Shown: piece by piece, positions 55,944 through 63,533 of the stretch | How positions within the stretch are numbered: position 1 is the first letter of the stretch | Layout: the number at the start of each line of letters is the position of its first letter | DNA from: Saprospiraceae bacterium | GTDB taxonomy: Bacteria > Bacteroidota > Bacteroidia > Chitinophagales > Saprospiraceae | Direction of reading: 5' to 3' | Length of the DNA stretch: 64,000 nucleotides | Assembly: GCA_026982695.1 (NCBI GenBank) | Contig: JALSGS010000045.1 | Coordinates: 186,001-250,000, forward strand | Translations under genes and position numbers: made by a program | Notes under the pieces: generated by a model | The model's input: the letters and a program-made list of their open reading frames with translations, nothing else | Told to the model about the DNA's origin: nothing | Databases searched by the model: none

Positions 55944-55982
55944 ACAAAAAAAGAGGTTTACCGGGCAAGTGGTAAACCTCTT
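55944..55982 (-). terminator. Attenuator terminator of the his operon
   Basis: On the minus strand AAGAGGTTTACC-acttgccc-GGTAAACCTCTT is a perfect 12-bp stem followed by a run of T (seven T in total with the stem end), then GTTTG. It lies 30 bp after the leader ORF stop and 30 bp before the hisG start. The loop and 5' arm (CCACTTGCCC, plus 55963-55972) can instead pair over 10 bp, with one G-U, with GGGCAGGTGG at the end of the leader ORF (plus 56016-56025). That pairing would block the terminator. Confidence 0.88.
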
Positions 55983-56012
55983 TTTCCAATAAAGGTACAA
56001 CGCGCAAACGCC

Positions 56013-56072
56013 TCACCACCTGCCCTTCGGGCTAGCATGAACATGGTGATGATGGCGATGCGTACGATTCAT
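56013..56072 (-). CDS. hisL: His-operon leader peptide
   Basis: The 19-codon ORF (ATG 56072, TGA at 56013-56015) encodes MNRTHRHHHHVHASPKGRW, with six histidine codons, four of them consecutive. This is the hallmark of a ribosome-mediated attenuator leader. If charged tRNA-His is scarce the ribosome stalls at codons 5-12 and leaves the last codons free to form the antiterminator. If it reads on to the stop it covers them and the terminator forms. A small hairpin GCCC-gaa-GGGC within codons 14-17 could hold the same segment when no ribosome is present. ATG starts 26 nt after the tRNA-Phe 3' end. Confidence 0.88.
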   Translation of the reverse strand: MNRTHRHHHHVHASPKGRW

Positions 56073-56098
56073 GTCTGCGTATGTATGGGCAAAAAATG

Positions 56099-56171
56099 TG
56101 GTACGGGGCGGAATCGAACCGCCGACACCAGGATTTTCAGTCCTGTGCTCTACCAACTGAGCTACCGTACC
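56099..56171 (-). tRNA. tRNA-Phe (GAA)
   Basis: The minus strand reads GGTACGGTAGCTCAGTTGG, then the anticodon arm CAGGACTGAAAATCCTG (anticodon GAA), TTCGATTC in the T arm and CCGTACC closing the 7-bp acceptor stem, with A as discriminator. CCA is not encoded. Folding is complete. The his leader ORF starts 26 nt downstream, too close for a separate normal promoter between them. Confidence 0.97.
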
Positions 56172-56196
56172 TCAAAGCGCGTTTCAAAATCGGTGG

Positions 56197-56226
56197 CAAA
56201 TTTATAGCTATTTTCCGATTTAACAA
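56197..56226 (-). promoter_or_regulatory. Predicted promoter of tRNA-Phe and the his operon
   Basis: On the minus strand TTG (plus 56224-56226), 19-bp spacing and TAAATTTG (plus 56197-56204) match the Bacteroidota consensus exactly. The predicted start is about 20 nt before the tRNA. Confidence 0.7.
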
Positions 56227-56406
56227 TCTACCCTACCATTTTTTTCGTCCTAGCATACTTTAGGAGCACACATGCCAATCTGCGTTTTTGTTCTATATTC
56301 AGAGAATTGGCAAGTTAGGTAAAACGATTGTGCTGCATACAAACAAGCAACTCACCTCGACTCAGAATCGCTACATTCGCCTATCAAACCAATCTACACA
56401 TAATAG

Positions 56407-57264
56407 ATGGCTGCACGACTACTCGCTTTACCCTTTATTTTAGCCTCAGCAATCTTACTGTGGTTGGCCTTTGAGCGCAGTGAAGATTACGCCTGGGGGC
56501 TAGCCATTACCTTGCCTGTATTGGCAGTCATTTACATTCTTTCCAACGAAATCAACTGGTGGTGGTATCAGAAGCATCCCCCTGATCTACCAAGCAAAGT
56601 ACGCGCTATGCTGGCCATGCAACATGCATGGTACCAAAACCTTCCGCTCGACCTTAAAGCGCGTTTCCGACACAGAGTAGCCCTCATGATGCAGGCCACC
56701 GACTTTATTCCGCGCATACCGCTTGAAGAAGTGCCTCCCGACCTGAAAGCACTTTCGGTAGCAGGTGCCGTGCAACTCACTTTGGGGCTGGAAGAATGGC
56801 TCATGCCACCATACGAACACGTGGTGATATACACCCATCCATTTCCTTCGCCCCAATACCCAGATAGGTTACACATTTCCGAGATAGAAGACGAAGATGG
56901 TACCTTGCTATTCAGTGCGCCTCACCTGGTTAAAGGGTTTATGGAGCCCCATCGATATTTTCACATTGGCCTTTACGAGTGGAGCCGAGCATGGCGGCGC
57001 ACGCATCCCAAAGTGCAGTTTCCCGACCTTGTACCTCATTTTTCCGAAAAGCTGGAAAAAATCAGTGGTGTACCCAGTAGCCGATTGCTGGAATACATGG
57101 GCTTGCCCGAAGTAGATTGGCTATCGGTAGCCATAGTGTGGTACTTTACCTTCCCCGATTCATTTGCTGCCGAACTGCCGCAAATGGCACAAGCATTTGC
57201 CAATATTTTCCAGTGCCGCAATTTTGTTGGCTTGTCTCTTAATCAGTCGATAGGCCATCCATAA
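56407..57264 (+). CDS. MtfA-like protein lacking the zinc-peptidase motif
   Basis: The 285-residue protein has two N-terminal membrane helices (LLALPFILASAILLWLAFER; AITLPVLAVIYILSNEINWW) and a domain like MtfA, a zinc peptidase (M90) known to bind the Mlc repressor. Family-like segments are LDLKARFRHRVALMMQATDF, AGAVQLTLGLEEW and HVVIYTHPFPSPQYPDR. MtfA proteins carry HExxH in a context like GLHEFAHALD. Here the equivalent stretch reads HIGLYEWSRAWRRTHP, without HExxH. It is therefore probably not a peptidase and may be a structural or binding relative. Its 3' end overlaps the convergent gene by 22 bp. Confidence 0.72.
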   Translation: MAARLLALPFILASAILLWLAFERSEDYAWGLAITLPVLAVIYILSNEINWWWYQKHPPDLPSKVRAMLAMQHAWYQNLPLDLKARFRHRVALMMQATDFIPRIPLEEVPPDLKALSVAGAVQLTLGLEEWLMPPYEHVVIYTHPFPSPQYPDRLHISEIEDEDGTLLFSAPHLVKGFMEPHRYFHIGLYEWSRAWRRTHPKVQFPDLVPHFSEKLEKISGVPSSRLLEYMGLPEVDWLSVAIVWYFTFPDSFAAELPQMAQAFANIFQCRNFVGLSLNQSIGHP

Positions 57265-57842
57265 CGATCCCAGTCTTGCTCGTAGTCGACATCGGCCAAT
57301 GGCTCGATGAGCGCATGAGTCAATCCCAATTGTTCGATGCGCTCTACAGTGCGTTGCAGTACTAAAGGTGTACTCCACTCGATATCGGTAAAAAGTGTAG
57401 TATGCAGCTGCCTCATGCCGATGAGATAGTAGCCACCGTCCAGTGCAGGACCTAGCACTACATCGCGTTGGTCGAGCCAGTGGAAAGCCCGATCCAAATG
57501 ATGAGGCTGCAAGCCAGGAATGTCGCTGCCTATAAGTAGCGCTTTTTCGTGCAAGGCGAGCACTTCGCCCAATGCATGGGCCATGCGACTTCCCAGATCA
57601 TTGCCCTGCTGGAGGCGTTTGGCAAAGTCTGGGCTAAACCACAAATCCGGTTGTCGTGGAATGGCCGAATCGCAATATACATACCTATGGGCTGACACAC
57701 GCAAACATACTGCATGGGTATGGCGCAATAGTTCTTGGTAAATGCGCAGTGCTTTTTCCGATCCCGCTGTCTGAGCCACTCGCGTTTTGACTTTCCCTGC
57801 CACAGGTGTTTTCACAAAAATGATCAAGGCTCGGGAATCCAT
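57243..57842 (-). CDS. DUF2064 / TIGR04282-type glycosyltransferase
   Basis: The 199-residue protein has the GT-A-like fold of this family: LIIFVKTPVAGKVKTRVAQT, ALLIGSDIPGLQPHHLDRAF (metal DxD-like) and DVVLGPALDGGYYLIGMRQL, ending TPLVLQRTVER. Members are sometimes linked to arsenosugar or glycolipid synthesis; none of those partners is nearby. It starts at 57842. Confidence 0.88.
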   Translation of the reverse strand: MDSRALIIFVKTPVAGKVKTRVAQTAGSEKALRIYQELLRHTHAVCLRVSAHRYVYCDSAIPRQPDLWFSPDFAKRLQQGNDLGSRMAHALGEVLALHEKALLIGSDIPGLQPHHLDRAFHWLDQRDVVLGPALDGGYYLIGMRQLHTTLFTDIEWSTPLVLQRTVERIEQLGLTHALIEPLADVDYEQDWDRYGWPID

Positions 57843-58016
57843 ATTTACAAATCATGGTGTACAAAAAATAATAATGTGGTGCTCTGTTCCTAAAGCACCA
57901 CACCGACAAAGTTAGGGGTAAAAAGGCGCAATACGCTTCCCCGTACGTAGACTACTTCAGCTTGCTGTAGTACTGCCCAGCTAAAGGAACTGAATGGTAC
58001 AGGCAGTGAGACTTTG

Positions 58017-58024
58017 TATCTTTG
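58017..58024 (+). promoter_or_regulatory. Predicted -7 box of the AMP nucleosidase gene
   Basis: TATCTTTG matches TAnnTTTG and lies 12 bp before the ATG at 58037, so the mRNA leader would be only a few nucleotides long. No TTG at the usual distance was found. Confidence 0.5.
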
Positions 58025-58036
58025 CGCGAAAAAATC

Positions 58037-58807
58037 ATGAAAACCAAAGAGGAGATCGTCAATAATTGGCTGCCCCGCTATACGGGCATGTCTTTGGAAG
58101 CTTTCGGAAAATACATTCTGCTGACCAACTTCACCAACTACGTAGAGCTATTTGCCAATCGATTTGATGTACCCATCTATGGCGAAGGCAAGCCCTTTCA
58201 GTGCACGACTGCTGAAGGGATTACAATGATCAACTTTGGCATGGGCAGCCCCAACGCTGCTACAATCATGGACTTGCTATCAGCTATCAGTCCAAAAGCC
58301 GCGCTCTTCTTAGGTAAATGTGGCGGATTGAAGAAAAAGACACGCATCGGCGACTTAATCCTGCCCATTGCTGCCATCAGGGGGGAGGGTACTTCCAACG
58401 ATTACATGCCGCCTGAAGTGCCCGCCCTACCAGCCTTCGCCTTGCAAAAAGCCGTTTCGACCACTATCCGTGATTATGCTCGCGACTACTGGACGGGTAC
58501 GGTGTACACCACTAACCGCCGCGTATGGGAACACGACAAGGCCTTTAAAAAATACCTGCGCACGTTGCGCTGTATGGCCATCGATATGGAAACAGCTACA
58601 CTCTTTACCGTAGCCTTCAAGAACAAAATTCCGGCTGGTGCTTTATTGCTCGTATCGGACACGCCAATGATTCCCGAAGGAGTAAAAACCGACGAGAGTG
58701 ATCGAAAAGTGACCGAACAATTTGTGGACTTGCACGTCAGTATCGGCATCGATAGCCTCAAGCAACTGATCAATAATGGATTGACAGTAAAACACCTGAA
58801 GTTTTGA
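58037..58807 (+). CDS. amn: AMP nucleosidase
   Basis: The 256-residue protein is a short-type AMP nucleosidase, which cuts AMP to adenine and ribose-5-phosphate. Motifs: INFGMGSPNAATIMDLLSAI, LFLGKCGGLKKKTRIGDLIL, AIRGEGTSNDYMPPEVPALP, and MAIDMETATLFTVAFKNKIP with the nucleoside-site Glu. LLVSDTPMIPEGVKTDESDR near the end has the catalytic Asp. ATG at 58037 begins MKTKEEIVNNWLPRYTG, as in homologues. Confidence 0.93.
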   Translation: MKTKEEIVNNWLPRYTGMSLEAFGKYILLTNFTNYVELFANRFDVPIYGEGKPFQCTTAEGITMINFGMGSPNAATIMDLLSAISPKAALFLGKCGGLKKKTRIGDLILPIAAIRGEGTSNDYMPPEVPALPAFALQKAVSTTIRDYARDYWTGTVYTTNRRVWEHDKAFKKYLRTLRCMAIDMETATLFTVAFKNKIPAGALLLVSDTPMIPEGVKTDESDRKVTEQFVDLHVSIGIDSLKQLINNGLTVKHLKF

Positions 58808-58838
58808 CAGCTATGCTTCCATCAAAACACACACTGCT

Positions 58839-59096
58839 ATGAGCCAACCAGATATGGCTATCCGTGTGCTTGCCTTTGGCATTGCCAAGGATATTCTTGG
58901 CGCTACTCAGATAACAGTCAAATTGCCCCCAAATGCGACCGTAAAGATGTTGCGCCAAACCCTACTCAAACGCTATCCACGCCTGCTCGATCTGCGCGCT
59001 ATAGCCATAGCTGTAAACAATGAATATGCGCGCGATGAGCAGGTGCTCTCCCCACAAGACGAAGTAGCTCTCATTCCTCCTGTGAGCGGCGGATAA
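58839..59096 (+). CDS. moaD: Molybdopterin synthase sulfur-carrier subunit MoaD
   Basis: The 85-residue ubiquitin-like protein ends in the Gly-Gly needed for thiocarboxylation (DEVALIPPVSGG). The beta-grasp fold is clear (IRVLAFGIAKDILGATQITV, LRAIAIAVNNEYA). It should work with MoaE at 5110. It follows amn by 31 bp. Confidence 0.92.
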   Translation: MSQPDMAIRVLAFGIAKDILGATQITVKLPPNATVKMLRQTLLKRYPRLLDLRAIAIAVNNEYARDEQVLSPQDEVALIPPVSGG

Positions 59097-59203
59097 AATG
59101 AGCCTACTCACAATTGTTATGTCCCATTTTGGGCACTTTACCCAAGTATGGCCTTTTATCCATCCGACGATTTTGCCAACTTTATGGCCTCACCCCAGTT
59201 AAT

Positions 59204-61510
59204 ATGCGCTTCATCATCACAACTGCACTGCTGTGTCTGTACTCATGGCTCTGCGCCCAGCAAGCACCCGTGGCAACTCCTGAAGCCCTACCTGAGGGAG
59301 GCTTTTATTCGGGCCGCATAAGCGTACAACTACTGGCAGCTGAGGGTAGCATATTCTTTACGCTAGACGGCAAGGATCCCAGGGGTAAGCACAAACAACG
59401 ATATACTCAACCTATCGATCTTGCGCGCACCACTGTGGTGCGTGCTTGCGTGCGCCATGAGGGGCGCTGGGGACCCGTCGTATCGCACACTTATTTTATC
59501 GACGAACCATCTACTACGCTGCCTATTGTATCCATTTCTCTCGATCCCAATGTGCTTTTCCATCCCATTTACGGTTTGTTCGTGTCGGGGCCTAACACTG
59601 TGGACTCCCTTTGGCAAAAGCCCGGCGCCAACTTCTGGTCAAAAAAAGAAGTAGCTGCCAGTGTAGAGATCTTCGAGACCACCGGTCAATGTGTATATCG
59701 CAGCCTATCGGGCTTGAGACTGTTTGGCGGCATGAGCCGCCTGTTTCCACAAAAATCCTTGGCCATTGTGGCACGCCGACGTTATGGTGCCCGGCGTATC
59801 GCACATCGCATCTTTGGCAAAGACGGGCCACGCAAATTCAAGTATTTGGTATTGCGCAATGCCGGTAGTGATTGGGGTAAAGCCCACTTCCGCGATGCAC
59901 TAATGCATAGCCTACTCGAAGGATGGGACGTAGACCGGCAAGCCGAACGGCTAGCCATTGCCTACATCAACGGTAAGTATTGGGGCATTTACCACTTGCG
60001 CGAAAAGATCAACCGCTATTTTATTGCTGCGCACCACGAAGTGGACAAAGACAGTATCGACTTGTTGGAGCACCGAGGCTACCGCAAGCGAGGCAGCACT
60101 TATCACTACCTTCGCCTACTCAACTACTTGCGGCAACGCGATTCGCTCGACGATGCTGCTATGGCATGGGTCGCCTCACAAATGGAAGTGGACAACTTCA
60201 TCGACTATCAGATTGCACAAATATTCTTCGACAACCGCGATGCTGGTGGCAACATCAAATACTGGCGGCCTCAGCAATCCAACGGCCGCTGGCGTTGGAT
60301 TCTCTACGACACCGATTGGGGCTTTGGGCTACACGATAGTACTGCTTACCAGTTCAACACCTTGGCCTTTCACACTGAGCCCAATGGCTCTGCCTGGCCC
60401 AATCCGCCTTGGAGCACCTTTCTCTTGCGCAAGTTGTTGACCAACGATGGCTTTCGCCAAAAGTTCGTACAACGGTTTGCCGACAGGCTCAATACCTCTT
60501 TTCGCACTGAGCATATGCTGGCCAAGATCGACTCCTTTTATCGCGTACTACTGCCCGAAATGCCCCGCCATTTGGCGCGATGGCACTTGAACCGCCAGCG
60601 ATGGGAGGAAGAAGTCGCGCGCTTGCGCACCTTTGCCCGCCTTCGCCCTCAATACATGTGGCAGCATTTGCGCACATACTTTCAGCTATCCGACCCCATC
60701 GAACTGCAGCTGAGCACCACGCCTGGAGGTTACATCAAAGTCAATGGGTTAGTCAGCATACCACCCGGGCAGACATTTGACGCCCAATACTTTCCCAATA
60801 TCCCACTCACACTGCAAGCCGAACCCAAGTTGGGATTTCGATTTGTTGGGTGGGAAGGGCTTGATAGCCAAGATCCCATCTTGCACCTCCTACCCCAACA
60901 ACTGCCTACACACGCAATCAAGGCGACCTTTGAGCCCTATCAGCATCCGCTGACAGGCAAACTGTTTTTCAATGAAGTGTGCCCCTACAATCCACACACA
61001 AACGACTGGATAGAATTGTACAATGCCGCTGCACACCCCATCTGGCTCGATGGCTGGATTCTGACCGACAAGAAAAACCGCGCGGAGCTGCCCCACCTTG
61101 TTGTGCCAGCCAATGGTTATTTGGTCTTGGCACGCGATTCTGTCGCAATGGCAAAAAAACACCCCTACATCTACAACTTGAGTGGATCGCTACAGTTTGG
61201 GCTCAATAAGTACAGTGACCACTTAGCTCTGTTTGATCCACAAGGTGCAATGGTAAGCACCACGAGCTGGCAAATCACTCCTATGGACACGGCCTTTACC
61301 CTTAGCCTCATGCTGCCTTGGCTAGATGCTGCGCAACCCGACAACTGGGAGCTACGGCCGGGACATGGCACGCCTTGTGGTGCCAACAGCTACTATCTGG
61401 AGAATCAAATTGCCTCGCGTCAAAAGCTGTGGAGCGAAGTAGGCGGAGCGGCAGGTGTTTTAGCTTTAGCATTGCTATTACTCGTGTTGCGCTTGCGAGG
61501 TCATATCTGA
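59204..61510 (+). CDS. CotH-kinase protein with chitobiase, InlB-like and lamin-tail domains
   Basis: ATG at 59204 gives a signal peptide (MRFIITTALLCLYSWLCAQ). Domains in order: a chitobiase/FN3-like strand domain (about 30-100, FYSGRISVQLLAAEGSIFFT), the CotH protein-kinase fold (about 130-450; ANFWSKKEVAASVEIFETTG, FKYLVLRNAGSDWGKAHFRD, and DTDWGFGLHDS with metal Asp residues), an InlB B-repeat-like segment (TTPGGYIKVNGLVS, KLGFRFVGWEG), a lamin-tail domain (FNEVCPYNPHTNDWIELYNA, DGWILTDKKN), and a C-terminal membrane helix (AAGVLALALLLLVLRLRG). The protein should be membrane-anchored with its domains outside. CotH kinases phosphorylate exported proteins in Bacillus. Confidence 0.88.
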   Translation: MRFIITTALLCLYSWLCAQQAPVATPEALPEGGFYSGRISVQLLAAEGSIFFTLDGKDPRGKHKQRYTQPIDLARTTVVRACVRHEGRWGPVVSHTYFIDEPSTTLPIVSISLDPNVLFHPIYGLFVSGPNTVDSLWQKPGANFWSKKEVAASVEIFETTGQCVYRSLSGLRLFGGMSRLFPQKSLAIVARRRYGARRIAHRIFGKDGPRKFKYLVLRNAGSDWGKAHFRDALMHSLLEGWDVDRQAERLAIAYINGKYWGIYHLREKINRYFIAAHHEVDKDSIDLLEHRGYRKRGSTYHYLRLLNYLRQRDSLDDAAMAWVASQMEVDNFIDYQIAQIFFDNRDAGGNIKYWRPQQSNGRWRWILYDTDWGFGLHDSTAYQFNTLAFHTEPNGSAWPNPPWSTFLLRKLLTNDGFRQKFVQRFADRLNTSFRTEHMLAKIDSFYRVLLPEMPRHLARWHLNRQRWEEEVARLRTFARLRPQYMWQHLRTYFQLSDPIELQLSTTPGGYIKVNGLVSIPPGQTFDAQYFPNIPLTLQAEPKLGFRFVGWEGLDSQDPILHLLPQQLPTHAIKATFEPYQHPLTGKLFFNEVCPYNPHTNDWIELYNAAAHPIWLDGWILTDKKNRAELPHLVVPANGYLVLARDSVAMAKKHPYIYNLSGSLQFGLNKYSDHLALFDPQGAMVSTTSWQITPMDTAFTLSLMLPWLDAAQPDNWELRPGHGTPCGANSYYLENQIASRQKLWSEVGGAAGVLALALLLLVLRLRGHI

Positions 61511-61521
61511 AGCAGATGCTT

Positions 61522-61529
61522 TATCTTTG
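61522..61529 (+). promoter_or_regulatory. Predicted -7 box of the EamA-SET-lptC operon
   Basis: TATCTTTG matches TAnnTTTG, 27 bp before the ATG at 61557. Confidence 0.5.
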
Positions 61530-61556
61530 CCGGCCTTTTGCGCAAGCATCGCTCTT

Positions 61557-62453
61557 ATGGCACAGTTAAAACCACATACTTCCGTTTCCACATCGCTTCA
61601 AGCATGGTTGCTTTTGGTAGCTGTCAGTATACTATGGGGTAGTTCCTACATCCTCATCAAGCGGGCCCTTGTTGGCTTCGATCCTCTCCAGATGGCTGCC
61701 TGGCGCATTGTGATTACTGGCATGTTTGTTTTACCACTTTTTTTGAGACACATGCATCATTTTGCGTGGCAGCATTGGAAGGGGTTACTCGTAGTAGGTC
61801 TGTTCGGCACAGCCATACCTTCGTGGTTGTTTGCATTGGCACAAACGCAGATCAGCAGTTCACTGTCGGGGCTACTCAGCTCCCTCACGCCCTTGTTCAC
61901 CTTGTTATTGGGCATATGCTGCTTTCACCTACCCATGGCTTGGAGCAAAGTAGTAGGGGTGATCGTCGGTTTAATAGGAGCCGCATGGTTGCTTTTGGGG
62001 CAAGACGGAAGTCTCAGCGGTTCGACTCGCTATGGTTTGTTTGCCGTATTGGGCGCGCTGTGCTATGGCATCAATGCCAATGCCATCAAGGCATGGCTAC
62101 AAGACATGTCCCCTCGCGATATCAGCATCGCGTCTTTTGTGCTCATTATCCCCTTTGGCTTGCTGATGGGTATCTACACCCAGGCATGGCAACCCCTCAG
62201 TAGCCACCCTCAAGGCTGGATTTCACTGCTGTGGGTGGCATTACTAGCGCTTGGTGGCACGCTCATTGCCTCGTTTTTGTTTTTCAGCCTGGTACAACTA
62301 ACTACCGCTGTTTTTGGTTCCATGACCAGCTACCTGGTACCTGTAGTAGCCGTGTTGTGGGGTTGGTTAGATGGCGAACCCATCACCTTCCACTTTTTTG
62401 CTGGCATGGCACTCATTCTCATTGGGTTGTGGCTGTCGCAAAAAAACAACTGA
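61557..62453 (+). CDS. EamA-family (DMT) transporter
   Basis: The 298-residue protein has ten membrane helices in two EamA repeats: ILWGSSYILIKRALVGFDPL, SSLSGLLSSLTPLFTLLLGI in the first; YGINANAIKAWLQD and TTAVFGSMTSYLVPVVAVLW in the second. Members export amino acids, metabolites or nucleotide sugars. Its stop TGA overlaps the ATG of the SET gene (TGATG). Confidence 0.92.
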   Translation: MAQLKPHTSVSTSLQAWLLLVAVSILWGSSYILIKRALVGFDPLQMAAWRIVITGMFVLPLFLRHMHHFAWQHWKGLLVVGLFGTAIPSWLFALAQTQISSSLSGLLSSLTPLFTLLLGICCFHLPMAWSKVVGVIVGLIGAAWLLLGQDGSLSGSTRYGLFAVLGALCYGINANAIKAWLQDMSPRDISIASFVLIIPFGLLMGIYTQAWQPLSSHPQGWISLLWVALLALGGTLIASFLFFSLVQLTTAVFGSMTSYLVPVVAVLWGWLDGEPITFHFFAGMALILIGLWLSQKNN

Positions 62454-62848
62454 TGCAACGATTGCCTTTCGTGTATTTTGCACCGAGCCAATTGCACGGG
62501 CGTGGGGTATTTACGGCCGAAAATATTGCTGAGGGCTCGCTCATAGAGATATGCCCAGTCATTGTCATGCCACGTGCACACGCTCCAATACTCGATCAAA
62601 CGGGCTTGCGCGACTACTACTTCGACTGGGGCGAAGACGACGAGCAAATCGCCTTGGCACTGGGCTTTGGTTCACTATACAACCACTCAGCTCACTCAAA
62701 TGCGCGATATTTGCTCGACTTCGAAATGGAAACCATCAGTATCGTGGCGATTCGCAACATCCGCGCTGGAGAGGAAATCACTGTCAATTACAACGGCGAC
62801 CCCAACGATCTTTCTCCTGTCTGGTTTGAAACCGAACAACGACAATGA
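62453..62848 (+). CDS. SET-domain protein
   Basis: The 131-residue protein is a minimal SET domain: LHGRGVFTAENIAEGSLIEI at the start, LGFGSLYNHSAHSNARYLLD (the NHS cofactor-site motif) and IRNIRAGEEITVNYNGDPND (the catalytic Tyr). SET proteins transfer methyl groups from S-adenosylmethionine to lysines. Bacterial substrates of such short forms are mostly unknown. Start and stop overlap its neighbours (TGATG and ATGA), so it is translated within the EamA-SET-lptC operon. Confidence 0.9.
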   Translation: MQRLPFVYFAPSQLHGRGVFTAENIAEGSLIEICPVIVMPRAHAPILDQTGLRDYYFDWGEDDEQIALALGFGSLYNHSAHSNARYLLDFEMETISIVAIRNIRAGEEITVNYNGDPNDLSPVWFETEQRQ

Positions 62849-63507
62849 GCAGCCCGCTATCAGATAGGCCATTGCCCCAACGCAGGCACTCATATCGAGG
62901 CTTGGCCATCGTGCTGTGGAGTATGGCATTGCTTGCAAGCGCGCTCATGAGCAGCTGCGAAAAAGATATTGCTGCAGTACAACGCAACATTTCAGAAGAA
63001 GATCTGGGTAAAGAGACAGCTACCGAGGTGGTGCTCTATTACTCGGACTCAGCCATAGTTCGCATTCAAGTGGAAAGCCCGCTTATGGTGCGCTACACCG
63101 ACAAAAATCAGCCTCGCCAAGTATTTCCACAAGGTCTCACTGTTCGATTTTTTGGTCCTAACCTACAGACTTCCAGCATCCTTACGGCTGGCTATGGCAT
63201 ACGGCTCGAGCGCGAAGCACGCGTCATTTTGCGCGATAGCGTCGTTTGGAGTAGTGTGGAGGGTGAACAGCTCGAAACCGAAGAGCTCATCTGGGATGAG
63301 CAAGAAGCACTCATTTATACTGATAAATTTGTGGTCATTCGCCGACCTGGTGAAATCATCTACGGCTATGGCTTTGAAGCCACTCAAGACTTCGATCAAG
63401 CACGCATCAAAGCTATAGAAGGACGCGTGCAAGTAGTACCACCTGCACCAGCCGATGCCCCCAAAAGACAACCTACTCGTAAGCAATCTGGCAAGGCGAT
63501 GCAGTAG
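62845..63507 (+). CDS. lptC: LPS export protein LptC
   Basis: The 220-residue protein has an N-terminal hydrophobic segment with a lipoprotein-like cysteine (ASALMSSCEKD) and the periplasmic LptC beta-jellyroll: VVLYYSDSAIVRIQVESPLM, QVFPQGLTVRFF, AGYGIRLEREARVILRDSVV and ETEELIWDEQEALIYTDKFV. LptC carries lipopolysaccharide from LptB2FG to LptA. It is followed by a CNNM/HlyC gene, the usual Bacteroidota neighbour. Confidence 0.9.
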   Translation: MSSPLSDRPLPQRRHSYRGLAIVLWSMALLASALMSSCEKDIAAVQRNISEEDLGKETATEVVLYYSDSAIVRIQVESPLMVRYTDKNQPRQVFPQGLTVRFFGPNLQTSSILTAGYGIRLEREARVILRDSVVWSSVEGEQLETEELIWDEQEALIYTDKFVVIRRPGEIIYGYGFEATQDFDQARIKAIEGRVQVVPPAPADAPKRQPTRKQSGKAMQ

Positions 63508-63533
63508 TATTTGCATTTGGAAAATCACGCTTC

